Source: Bacteroidota bacterium
GTDB lineage: Bacteria > Bacteroidota > Ignavibacteria > Ignavibacteriales > Ignavibacteriaceae
Reading direction: 5' to 3'
Assembly: GCA_023433685.1 (NCBI GenBank)
Contig: JAEYUD010000259.1
Location: 1-24,531, forward strand
Length of the DNA: 24,531 bases
Part shown: positions 1 through 7,962 of the stretch, one piece after another
Position numbering within the stretch: position 1 is the stretch's first letter
Layout of the letters: the number at the start of each line of letters is the position of its first letter
Made by a program: the position numbers and the translations under genes
The notes under the pieces: model-generated
Seen by the model: the letters and a program-made list of their open reading frames with translations, nothing else
The model's database searches: none
What the model was told of the DNA's origin: nothing

Positions 1-29
1 GGCTTCGACGGATCAAGTTTTACGATCCC

Positions 30-1079
30 TCACCTGCCGGGGATGTACTGCTTCTCGATCGAGGCGAGGATCATGTTCTCTTTTGTCACAACTGTTGAGC
101 CATCGATATCTGATCCGGTATAGTAATCGTAGTCGATCTCCATTTTCTTGATATCAACGCCATAAATGTGTCCCGCTCCTGACGCAATAAACACTCTGTC
201 ACCAAGCCTGCAGGGGCTTGCCTCAACAACAATATTATTGCCGTGTTTTACAGCATCATTGTCTTCGTAAAGTTTTACCTTGCCCAATACTTTTGGCTGT
301 TTAATTCCGTCAAGAAGTGCCGCGTCACTAACTTTGCTGCTTAGGAAAAACCCGTAACCGCTCTCACCGGCGTTAAACAGAACACCATTTCCAAGATCAA
401 GAGGTGAACTGTCGTTATCACGACTGTAACAAACTGTTTTTGGGACATTGAAACGCCACAGCTCTTTTCCGGTTCTGTATGAGATAGCCCTGAAACTTGG
501 AACGATTTTCGATCCGGCTACTGTATTTCCGTTTCCAAGCCTGCTTCCCTGGAGAAGCACTATCCGGTCTTGCTCAGGTGCTGTTTTATCAATGTAAACA
601 GTGCCGGAGCCTTTCATAATATCATCGTTTTTATATCGCCATACTTCTTTCAGACCTGCTGCTTCAAATTTACGCAGATACTGGTCATAACCTCCGAGCA
701 CGAGCATTACCTTGCCACCTTCGATGTAGACAGTCGGCTGCCCTGTCCAACCGGCACCACAGAAGGATTTTCTCCTCGAGCCCACCACAGATTCAGAGCA
801 TCCAAGCCGGAACTTCGATTTAACTTTTAATTTACTTATGTCTCCCTTCCCGTAAAAACGACGAAACTCGTTTCCAAGGAACGTAGCCATCATAATCTCT
901 GTATCACCGTCTTTCCAGGGATTGTCAACGGGTGGTTTTGGTTCGGGACCCTCAACTTCCTTTTCATTGGGCTTCCCTTTGCCGTTACTGCATGCTGATA
1001 GTGAAATGGTGCCCACGCCGGTGGCTGCAAGCGCGCCAACCACACCCAAAGCTCTGAGAAATTCTCTTCTGGTAGTCAT
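30..1079 (-). CDS. Tat-exported lipoprotein, PQQ-like/BamB-like beta-propeller, interrupted near the window edge
   Basis: The N-terminus carries a twin-arginine motif (TRREFLRAL, Arg4-Arg5), a hydrophobic stretch and a lipobox LSAC with Cys30. This predicts a folded, Tat-exported lipoprotein. A Pro/Glu-rich linker follows, then propeller-like blades with repeated phrases such as TGKELWRFNV and RVFIASGAGHIYGVD, typical of PQQ-binding-like repeat proteins. The substrate or partner is unknown. The frame is closed by TGA at 30-32, right after YIPGR. However, the same frame continues without a stop to base 1 and reads GIVKLDPSK, which looks like the natural continuation (PGR-x-GIVKLDPSK). The gene is therefore probably longer and either broken by a nonsense change or affected by a sequence error. 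It lies 53 bases downstream of the symporter gene with no terminator-like hairpin between them, so co-transcription is possible. The family call is fairly safe; the function is not known. Confidence 0.75.
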   Translation of the reverse strand: MTTRREFLRALGVVGALAATGVGTISLSACSNGKGKPNEKEVEGPEPKPPVDNPWKDGDTEIMMATFLGNEFRRFYGKGDISKLKVKSKFRLGCSESVVGSRRKSFCGAGWTGQPTVYIEGGKVMLVLGGYDQYLRKFEAAGLKEVWRYKNDDIMKGSGTVYIDKTAPEQDRIVLLQGSRLGNGNTVAGSKIVPSFRAISYRTGKELWRFNVPKTVCYSRDNDSSPLDLGNGVLFNAGESGYGFFLSSKVSDAALLDGIKQPKVLGKVKLYEDNDAVKHGNNIVVEASPCRLGDRVFIASGAGHIYGVDIKKMEIDYDYYTGSDIDGSTVVTKENMILASIEKQYIPGR

Positions 1080-1132
1080 GTTACTTAAAATTAATTCCGA
1101 AAATAATCCACAATTTACGAAAGTAAAACGAG

Positions 1133-2515
1133 TTATTTTTGCTTTTTGGAGGGCAACAGAAGATAAAAAAGCGAACCGGTTAATAAACCCGTGATCATCG
1201 GTTCGATCTGATAGAGGTATCCCGATGGGTCAAGTTCATTCCTGAAAACGAGCCAAAGCATTCCGGAGACTGGAACCGACAGAACCTGTATTATTGTCGC
1301 TTTATTGCCAAGTCTCACCCGCGGGAAATACGCTCCGGTGATTAAAAATATCAAGGAGGGCACAAAAAGGGACCCGATATAATACCAGATATCCACGATC
1401 GATCTGAAACCGATCCCAAGCGCCACGGCAATTGCAGTAGAAATGAACATGCCGATAAAAGAGTAGAGCTTTAAGTTGAATTTATCCTCCGGTACCACTT
1501 CCCTGATGATATCGTTTGAAAAAGTGACCCCGCTGAGAAAAATAAAACTGTTTAAAGTGGTATAGACAGTGGCGAAAAGTGACGCGAGAAAGAGCCCCCG
1601 GATCCCGGCAGGAAGATGCTCGATCGCTAACACCGGGAACGCTGATACCGGATCGGTGAGATCGGGCTCAAGCGCGCGCGAATAGAGACCGGAAGTGTTC
1701 GAAAAGAAGTCGAAAACGAACCACAACAGAATGGAGATCAAAATGCCATTGCGGGCAACTCCGGCGCTCTTCGCTGAATAAACCCTTTGATGAAAACCTG
1801 GATCGGCAATGGTCCAGGCCGCGACCAGATACCAAACCAAAAGGTAGAAGAAACTGCTCCCGCCGGTTATCGAGAGATGCCCCGGGGGCAGGTTCGCGTT
1901 AAGGAATTCCATCCCACCATGTTCACCCGACAGATAAAATACCGCCGCAAAAAAACCCGCGAACATGAAAAAGAAAAGGAACACATCAACTTTAATGTTG
2001 GACCTGAAACCTCCGATGGTCAGATAAATTATCAAAGGTACAGGCATCAACACCATCATCGCGTCGACAGAAGTACCAAAAATTGTTGCAACTATCTGTG
2101 CCGCGGTCAGCAAATAAGGTGCAGGTGAAGTTATGATGAAAACGAGAACAGAAGCAATAATGGCGATCTTGCCGCCATACTCGGCTTTGATCTTAGCCGG
2201 AATCGAAAGGAGTCCCGTCGCTCGTACCCTGCCGGCGAAGACAAACGCGAACAGAAAGGCAAAGAGATAATATGGAAGCCCCTGAGTGAACCATGAGGAA
2301 ATTCCATAACGGTATGAGTACTCTCCAATCCCAAGAATTCCACCATACCAGGTACTGACATTCACAGCAACGAAAGCAAACAGCCCCATTTCCCTGCTGC
2401 TGACAATATAATCATCGTCAGTATGCTTGCTCTTGCCCGCTGTGTAGAATCCCACTCCGACGGTACCTGCAAGCACAAAACCTATTATTGCCCAGTCAAT
2501 CGGAGTCAAGAGCAC
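1133..2515 (-). CDS. Sodium:solute symporter (SSS) family permease, candidate thiamine transporter
   Basis: This is an inner-membrane protein with about 13 hydrophobic segments. It opens with LTPIDWAIIGFVLAG and has the SSS-like N-terminal region SSREMGLFAFVAVNVSTWYGG, where substrate- and Na+-binding residues usually lie. It is the third gene of the TPP-riboswitch cluster, after a TonB-dependent receptor and thiamine pyrophosphokinase. I therefore infer that it carries thiamine or a thiamine precursor across the inner membrane. An SSS-family thiamine transporter (ThiV) has been predicted before from riboswitch context in other organisms. The start is uncertain. I chose GTG at 2513-2515, which overlaps the kinase gene by 20 bases and places helix 1 right at the N-terminus. 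A TTG at 2567-2569 would add 18 polar residues and has no ribosome binding site; TTG at 2507-2509 is also possible. The family assignment is strong and the substrate is inferred from context. Confidence 0.85.
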   Translation of the reverse strand: MLLTPIDWAIIGFVLAGTVGVGFYTAGKSKHTDDDYIVSSREMGLFAFVAVNVSTWYGGILGIGEYSYRYGISSWFTQGLPYYLFAFLFAFVFAGRVRATGLLSIPAKIKAEYGGKIAIIASVLVFIITSPAPYLLTAAQIVATIFGTSVDAMMVLMPVPLIIYLTIGGFRSNIKVDVFLFFFMFAGFFAAVFYLSGEHGGMEFLNANLPPGHLSITGGSSFFYLLVWYLVAAWTIADPGFHQRVYSAKSAGVARNGILISILLWFVFDFFSNTSGLYSRALEPDLTDPVSAFPVLAIEHLPAGIRGLFLASLFATVYTTLNSFIFLSGVTFSNDIIREVVPEDKFNLKLYSFIGMFISTAIAVALGIGFRSIVDIWYYIGSLFVPSLIFLITGAYFPRVRLGNKATIIQVLSVPVSGMLWLVFRNELDPSGYLYQIEPMITGLLTGSLFYLLLPSKKQK

Positions 2516-3158
2516 CGCTTTCGATAACTTTTTCAATTTCCCTGAAGAGTATCCCGGCTCCACCTTCAACCAGTACGCTAAATTCTCCTTCTGTTGCCAC
2601 GTTACTGGTTCCGTCCCTTACACCAAACTGCAAAGATTCGTGATCCAGAGGGTATTTCAGACCGGCGGTTGTGAATTTGGTTTCTCCGTCAATGCCGAAA
2701 AGGGAAACAGTCTCTCCTTTTATACCATTAATTACTGTCTTCCCTTCAACTATCATCATCAGAGAAGTTTCACTTAACATCGAAATTTTAATCCGGCCGT
2801 TATACTTCAACGCGATCCCTATGTTGTTAAAAGAGTGATCGAGTCTATCTCCGGTTCCTCCCATCAGAATACAATGCGTAAAACCCATATTGATGGCAAG
2901 TTTAAGACATTTCTCGACATCAGTATCATCCTGACTCTCTATCCGGTTGATATCACAGAGCCGTCGGAAAAATTCAATATTTTCACCGGTTATCGAATCG
3001 AGGTCGCCGGCTATCAGGTCGGGCACCAATTCCATCTCTCGTGCGGAATTGGCGCCGCCATCCGCGCAGATCAGCCAGGAGTATCCGTGCAGATAGAAAT
3101 GATCGAAATATTTTTTGGCGGGTGCTCTTCCGTTTGCCAGGATAATGCAACCTGTCAT
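2496..3158 (-). CDS. thiN: Thiamine pyrophosphokinase (thiamine diphosphokinase)
   Basis: This enzyme transfers pyrophosphate from ATP to thiamine, giving TPP in the cytoplasm. The 220 residues match the usual family length. Diagnostic motifs appear in order: CADGGAN (31-37), DLIAGDLDSI (47-56), QDDTDVEKCL (76-85, the Asp-rich catalytic segment), GGTGDRLDH (100-108) and GTSN (183-186) in the C-terminal thiamine-binding domain. The ATG lies one base beyond the TAG stop of the receptor gene (TAG-C-ATG), so the two are probably translationally coupled. Its 3' end overlaps the start of the symporter gene. With a TPP riboswitch upstream of the cluster, the enzyme makes the ligand that would shut the operon off. 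This supports a salvage role: imported thiamine is converted directly to the cofactor. The assignment is confident. Confidence 0.95.
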   Translation of the reverse strand: MTGCIILANGRAPAKKYFDHFYLHGYSWLICADGGANSAREMELVPDLIAGDLDSITGENIEFFRRLCDINRIESQDDTDVEKCLKLAINMGFTHCILMGGTGDRLDHSFNNIGIALKYNGRIKISMLSETSLMMIVEGKTVINGIKGETVSLFGIDGETKFTTAGLKYPLDHESLQFGVRDGTSNVATEGEFSVLVEGGAGILFREIEKVIESGALDSD

Positions 3159-3159
3159 G

Positions 3160-5556
3160 CTAGATCTCCACTTTCAGGGTGGTCATGAGATTTCTTCCCG
3201 CGGCAGGGAAAAAGTTGTCCCAACCGAAACCATTCATCAGATATTTTTTATCGAACAGGTTGTTCAATTCAAATGTTAATCTGATGGTGGTGCTGAACAA
3301 TCTGTAATTTACACCTGCCGAGAGGTTAACAACGATGAACGGGTCAACAGTTACTTCATCATCGATCGATCTACCCGGGTTGGCAGAGTTATCGGTGTAC
3401 TGAACCCCGGTGTGGTTCAGGTGAACCCCCGCGAAGAAACGCTCACCCGCATATTCGAGTGAGGCATTAAGAATAAATTCCGGTGCGTTGGCAATGAAAT
3501 TATCCACGCGCGAGAGTGGACTTCCCGTGCCATCATATTCGGTAAAGTCAACGTATCTGTTCCTGCTGATATTACCGTTAAAACCCAACTGCAAGTGCCA
3601 GGGTAGCCTCACTGTACCTTCTATCTCAATTCCCACGTGAAGTGTTTTTCCCGCGTTGCCCACCCTCGGTTGTCCGAATTTGTCCAATCCTCCTGATGGA
3701 ACGATCTCATTTTCAAAATTCATATAATAGAAGTTTATACTGCCGTTAAACCGTTCCCACGTGAGTCTTGTGCCCACCTCAATATTCAGAAGTGTTTCAG
3801 GTTTCACAAGCGGATCGGAAAAATCGTATGAACCATCGGGATTCTTGCTGAACTGTGGGACAACGCCCCAACTTGCCGACTCTGCCTCATAGAGGTTCTT
3901 AAGTGGTGGTTCCCGCTTTGTAAGGGCTATAGAACCATACAGGGCGACAAAGTCACTCAAGCGATAGCTGATGCCGGCTTGTGGATTGACAAATAAATAT
4001 GGGGTTGAGAAATCAGTTCCCACATATTTCTCATCAAACAGCCTGTACTTTTGGTATACCATTTGAAGTTTCAGCGAAAGACCAAGTTTATCGTTGAGGT
4101 TTTGCTGGAGACCGACAAAACCGGAATAGATATCCTTTCCGCCTCTATACTCATAAAAGTGTTTATCTCCTTTATCTCCCACAATATCTGAAGGGAGACC
4201 TGAACCTGATTCAATTCTTCCCCAGTGAAGTGACCTGTGAATACGTACCTCACCTCCCGCGAGGAGCTTACCGGAACTGTAGCGGTACTCGATCTGTGGC
4301 AGCCAACCGTACTGGTCGTTATCAACAAAAGCCCTCATCATTATATCGGCGGGAATGACGATCGCCGGATCGATCCTGAAATATGAATTTGAACCGTAGC
4401 TCGCGTTAAAATCAAAGAAACCATCGCCCGACATAAAGAACAAAATGTTTTTCAGCCAAAGATTTTCACCAAGCTTAAGATCATGCACTAATGATATCTG
4501 AGGCTGATTCAGAACTTCCCTGTCCTGTGAGGTCAGACCATAATTGTAGCGCCGCAGATTCTCATCATTATTGCTTTTCTTGCTGATCCCGTAAAATGCA
4601 AGCCCGTCTTCCTGAGGTCCGCCGAATGTGCTTACAGATACTGACTGAACATCATCGAAGTATGACGCACTCACAAAAAATCTGTAAACCTGCGCCCAAG
4701 ACCACTCCCTGTAGCCATCGGTTTCAACTTTTGTGCCCCTTACCCTGATCATGAATCTGTCGGCAAGAAGACCCGAATTTGCACTTAGAGAGTATTTCCG
4801 TGTATTAAAACTTCCGGTTCCAACCTCGAAGGCGGCACCCGGCTCAACAAATGGTTTGTTGGTCACAAGATTTATTGAAGCGCCAATTGACGGGGGCCCG
4901 TAAAATGAAAGGGCTGCTCCCCTCTGCACCTGCACATCCTCAAGAGAATTGGCGAGATCATAAAAATTCAACCAGTAAACTGAATGATCTTCCGGATCAT
5001 TCTGCGGTACGCCATTAACAAGAACTGAGATCCGCCGCTGATCAAAACCACGGATTCTGATATAACCGTAGCCGATACCTGTACCGGATTCCGAATAAAA
5101 CGAAGTTGACGGGAGTGAATTAAGGATCGCCGGAATGTCTTTGGTTACCGATAATCTTTCGATCTCTGCTTTCGAGAGGTTTGAAAAAGAGATGCTGCTC
5201 CCCTTTTCACCGGCCCTGGTACCCGTGACCACCACTTCAGGAGTCGAGACTACATCCTGATTTAAATTGAAAATGATGGTGCTTTTATCACCTGAAACGT
5301 TTATTACCTCCCTAAGGGTCTTGTACCCTACATAAGAACAGATGACTCGCCACTCACCGGGAGGCATGTTTCTTAACACGAATCTTCCTTCACCGTTGGT
5401 CACTCCGGCAAACGGGAGGTCTTCAAACTTTATTACAGCCCCCTGGAGGGTGCTTCCACTGGCAGCATCACGCACGGTTATCTCGAGGGTCGAAGAAACC
5501 TGAGCTTGAATGATCACTGTGATAAATATTAAAACGAACAGTAACTTCCTGATCAT
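3160..5556 (-). CDS. TonB-dependent outer-membrane receptor, riboswitch-controlled (probable thiamine receptor)
   Basis: This 798-residue outer-membrane receptor has a signal peptide (about 1-19), a carboxypeptidase-regulatory-like domain (about 24-98, ending near STIIFNLNQD) and a Ton-box-like segment PEVVVTGTR (106-114). The plug follows (about 120-235, with IRIRGFDQRRISVLVNGVPQ), then a 22-stranded-type barrel ending in NNLFDKKYLMNGFGW and a final LKVEI. The layout is standard for Bacteroidota receptors. The TPP riboswitch in its leader and the adjoining thiamine pyrophosphokinase point to thiamine or a phosphorylated or precursor form as ligand. This resembles the predicted Omr1-type thiamine receptors of Bacteroidota. 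The ribosome binding site AAGGA lies about 7 bases before the ATG. It depends on a TonB-ExbBD complex; one is encoded further along this window, but whether they work together is not known. The family is certain and the ligand is inferred. Confidence 0.93.
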   Translation of the reverse strand: MIRKLLFVLIFITVIIQAQVSSTLEITVRDAASGSTLQGAVIKFEDLPFAGVTNGEGRFVLRNMPPGEWRVICSYVGYKTLREVINVSGDKSTIIFNLNQDVVSTPEVVVTGTRAGEKGSSISFSNLSKAEIERLSVTKDIPAILNSLPSTSFYSESGTGIGYGYIRIRGFDQRRISVLVNGVPQNDPEDHSVYWLNFYDLANSLEDVQVQRGAALSFYGPPSIGASINLVTNKPFVEPGAAFEVGTGSFNTRKYSLSANSGLLADRFMIRVRGTKVETDGYREWSWAQVYRFFVSASYFDDVQSVSVSTFGGPQEDGLAFYGISKKSNNDENLRRYNYGLTSQDREVLNQPQISLVHDLKLGENLWLKNILFFMSGDGFFDFNASYGSNSYFRIDPAIVIPADIMMRAFVDNDQYGWLPQIEYRYSSGKLLAGGEVRIHRSLHWGRIESGSGLPSDIVGDKGDKHFYEYRGGKDIYSGFVGLQQNLNDKLGLSLKLQMVYQKYRLFDEKYVGTDFSTPYLFVNPQAGISYRLSDFVALYGSIALTKREPPLKNLYEAESASWGVVPQFSKNPDGSYDFSDPLVKPETLLNIEVGTRLTWERFNGSINFYYMNFENEIVPSGGLDKFGQPRVGNAGKTLHVGIEIEGTVRLPWHLQLGFNGNISRNRYVDFTEYDGTGSPLSRVDNFIANAPEFILNASLEYAGERFFAGVHLNHTGVQYTDNSANPGRSIDDEVTVDPFIVVNLSAGVNYRLFSTTIRLTFELNNLFDKKYLMNGFGWDNFFPAAGRNLMTTLKVEI

Positions 5557-5585
5557 TTTACATTCCTTTTTACTTTAAAATGAGA

Positions 5586-5621
5586 AAGCCGCTTCTCAGA
5601 GGGGTAGCTGAAAAGCGGCTT
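5586..5621 (-). terminator. Stem-loop in the expression platform of the TPP riboswitch
   Basis: On the minus strand a 9-bp perfect stem (AAGCCGCTT pairing with AAGCGGCTT, extended by CAG/CTG) lies immediately 3' of the aptamer. It is followed by TTCTCATTTT, a weak U-rich stretch. Its 5' arm starts next to the likely 3' strand of aptamer stem P1 (AGATTTAA). Mutually exclusive pairing and ligand-controlled termination is the simplest reading. The poor U-tract leaves translational control possible. Confidence 0.6.
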
Positions 5622-5624
5622 AAA

Positions 5625-5700
5625 TCTGTTCCCTACGCCGGTATTACCCGGATCAGGTTCAAGGGTTTAATCTCAGCCCGTTAAGGGCACCCCTACATTC
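5625..5700 (-). promoter_or_regulatory. TPP riboswitch (THI-box aptamer)
   Basis: Read on the minus strand, the segment contains the conserved THI-box blocks in order: AGGGGTGCC, GGGCTGAGA, ACCCTTGAACCTGATC, CGGGTAATACCGGCG and TAGGGAA. CTGAGA is the pyrimidine-sensing block, and the ACCTGATC...GCGTAGGGA part forms the pyrophosphate-sensing arm and returns to stem P1. It sits 69 bases upstream of the receptor start and should repress the receptor-kinase-symporter operon when TPP is abundant. A 5-bp stem with a GAAA loop (5699-5712) precedes the aptamer. The match to the family is strong enough that I consider the call secure from the sequence alone. Confidence 0.96.
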
Positions 5701-5739
5701 AACTTTCGTTGACGGTCAATATGTCTTGGCGAAGAACCG

Positions 5740-7902
5740 TTATTTCTTCTTTGTGGTCTTTGAAGTGGTTCCGGTTTTTGTCTTCGTCGTTGCCTTGTTG
5801 TTCGATTTTCCGGTTGTACTCTGCTTAACAGCAGGTTTATTTGTCTTACCGGTAGTCGAAGTCACGGCTTTTTTAGTGGTCTTCGAACTATAGTTTGCAC
5901 CATAGGTGTTACCCTTCGATTTTGTTGTCTTGGCAGGTGCTTTATATGTGTTCGAATTGTTTTTATAGTAAGTGTTGTTCTTGTTTACAACCGGGGTTTT
6001 TACATCGGTCACAGTTTTATTTGAATATATCTTAAGGTTCTGACCGGCGAGAAGATAATCACTCGTAAGGTTGTTCCAAGTCTTGATATCGTCAATGTTT
6101 ACACCATATTTTGCCGCGATCATGGCGAGGTTGTCATTTGACTGAACCTTGTATGTATTCAAAGTTGCGGTGGTTCTCGCGGTATTGTCACCATAGGTTA
6201 CAGGAGCATTGCCACCGGTGTAGACCGTAAGTTGTGTATTTGCATACACGAGACCGTTTTTGATCTTGGTACCGTTCCACGATTTAAGATCATTAACCGA
6301 TACTTTGTACTTGTCGGCGATCTCTACAAGTGTTTCACCATACTTTACAGTGTGGTAATATGTTTTCGAGTCAACCGCGGCTGTGGTCGTGGTTGCACCT
6401 GTTTTAACGGTGGTTCCGGCCAATGCAGTGTAAGAATCAAGTTTTGACGCAGGGACGTTAACAACGAGTTCCTGTCCGCTTCTCGCGTTTTCAAAAGCTG
6501 AAATATTGTTCCATTTTCTAAGTTCAGAAACTGTCACGTTGAATTTCTGAGCTACCTGAAGAAGGTTTTCATCGCTTTTGATGGTATATTTGAGAGTCGC
6601 GCTACCGGGTTCGGTATTAGAGGCGAACTGAACATTCGAACCGTTTCCCTGTAACCCGGCGATCACTTTATCAGTGGAACCTTTCGGAACTCTGAGGAGG
6701 TATTGACCGGTGGCAGGGGTGTTGTTCTGAAGAAGTTCAGGATTCAGATCCTTGATATCTGTCAGGGAAACACCTGCATAATTCGCGATGGCGATCAGGG
6801 GAGTTGATTGATTCACGTTTATCGACTCATAGTCGAATGATTCCTGATAACTTACGTCGCCAAGACCAAATTTAAGAGGATCCATCGCGACGAGCGTTGC
6901 GGCGATATAAGCAGGAACATAATTTCTGGTTTCCTGTGGAAGTAACTGCTGGATCGACCAGAAGTCGGCTCCGTCACCTCTCTTGATCGCTCTTGAGATA
7001 CGTCCTTCGCCTGCGTTGTAAGCAGCGAGAGCGAGATGCCAGTCACCAAGCGATTTTTTCAGATCACGGAGGTGTCTCGCGGCTGCTCTGGTTGCTTTAA
7101 CAGGGTCTTTTCTTTCATCAACACTGTAGTCAACCCTAAGATCGTACATCTGCCCGGTACCTCTCATGAACTGCCAAAGCCCCATCGCTCCGGCGATTGA
7201 CCGCGCGTTAGGATTAAGACCACTTTCTATGAGCGTGAGGTAAGCGAGTTCGAGGGGAACACCTTCTTCTTTGAGAATGGGGATGATAACAGGGAAGAAT
7301 TTACCGGTTCTGCCAACCCACTGTTTGAAGAAGTTTTTACCTTTTCCGGTGTAAAATGAAATCCACTTTTCAACCTGATCGTTGATAACAAGGGGGATTT
7401 CGTGGGAATTATAGCCGGCAGATGAATTTGCGGCAGCTACCAATTCTATCTCGGATTGCGAGACAAGCAGGTGCCCTGCCACCAGATCCCTGTCACCGTT
7501 CTTCAGAATGTCTTTGAACGCGTCAACTGACACATCTTCGATGCTTTCGTCGATGTTGCTGACGAGGGAGCCTGTCTCCTCCATAATAAGGAATTTGAGC
7601 TCCGCGAAACGTGGATTGGACTCAATGCCCGGGTAATTGTCAAGCACGTTGATAATTTCGACTGCCGATGTGAGGCTCTTTATTGCCTCCTGGGTCGAAT
7701 TTTTCTTTGATTTCTCAACCGCCTGCTGATAATAAGCGTAGGCTCTGTCGAGTTCCTGCGGTACGATGTCTTGAGTGCTGATGTTCTGCTGCGTTTCAGG
7801 TATTGTTACCTGCGTATCTGCGGTTTCGGACCCCGTGCTCCAGAAGCAACCGGAAAACCCGAAGGCTGAAACTGCAAATATCAGGAGTACTGCTTTACGC
7901 AT
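5740..7902 (-). CDS. mltD: MltD-like membrane-bound lytic transglycosylase lipoprotein with LysM domains
   Basis: This enzyme should cleave peptidoglycan glycan strands non-hydrolytically at the periplasmic face of the membrane to which it is lipid-anchored. The lipobox is FSGC (Cys19). An N-terminal helical region of about 150 residues is followed by the SLT domain (about 210-330), which holds LIESGLNP with catalytic Glu226, GAMGLWQFM (238-246) and AYNAGEGR (294-301). LysM modules lie at about 438-484, 515-561 and 583-626. A more diverged one is at about 366-406. The last 95 residues are a Lys/Thr/Asn-rich low-complexity tail ending KTTKKK, not usual for MltD and likely to bind anionic polymers. 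With 720 residues it is much longer than E. coli MltD. The start is supported by GGAGG 5 bases before the ATG. It lies 60 bases downstream of the carboxylase gene. The enzyme class is confident. Confidence 0.92.
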   Translation of the reverse strand: MRKAVLLIFAVSAFGFSGCFWSTGSETADTQVTIPETQQNISTQDIVPQELDRAYAYYQQAVEKSKKNSTQEAIKSLTSAVEIINVLDNYPGIESNPRFAELKFLIMEETGSLVSNIDESIEDVSVDAFKDILKNGDRDLVAGHLLVSQSEIELVAAANSSAGYNSHEIPLVINDQVEKWISFYTGKGKNFFKQWVGRTGKFFPVIIPILKEEGVPLELAYLTLIESGLNPNARSIAGAMGLWQFMRGTGQMYDLRVDYSVDERKDPVKATRAAARHLRDLKKSLGDWHLALAAYNAGEGRISRAIKRGDGADFWSIQQLLPQETRNYVPAYIAATLVAMDPLKFGLGDVSYQESFDYESINVNQSTPLIAIANYAGVSLTDIKDLNPELLQNNTPATGQYLLRVPKGSTDKVIAGLQGNGSNVQFASNTEPGSATLKYTIKSDENLLQVAQKFNVTVSELRKWNNISAFENARSGQELVVNVPASKLDSYTALAGTTVKTGATTTTAAVDSKTYYHTVKYGETLVEIADKYKVSVNDLKSWNGTKIKNGLVYANTQLTVYTGGNAPVTYGDNTARTTATLNTYKVQSNDNLAMIAAKYGVNIDDIKTWNNLTSDYLLAGQNLKIYSNKTVTDVKTPVVNKNNTYYKNNSNTYKAPAKTTKSKGNTYGANYSSKTTKKAVTSTTGKTNKPAVKQSTTGKSNNKATTKTKTGTTSKTTKKK

Positions 7903-7962
7903 TAGACCTCCTCTGTCTTTTTTGAATGAACAAATAATTAGTTATTGGTTCGATTAAAATTC

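Noticed and set aside
30..32. Selenocysteine or genome-wide UGA recoding at the internal TGA
   Set aside because: UGA is the normal stop in several genes here (for example in both ATGA overlaps), the residue context resembles a Gly/Arg position rather than a redox Cys, and no SECIS-like hairpin can be judged at the window edge.
1080..1132. Gap between symporter and propeller genes, checked for terminator or riboswitch
   Set aside because: Only AT-rich sequence with no stem-loop; nothing callable.
5709..5719. TTGACGGTCAA palindrome upstream of the TPP aptamer, considered as an operator
   Set aside because: It is only 11 bases, overlaps the small GAAA-loop stem next to the aptamer, and could belong to the leader RNA structure or promoter; there is not enough to call a binding site.
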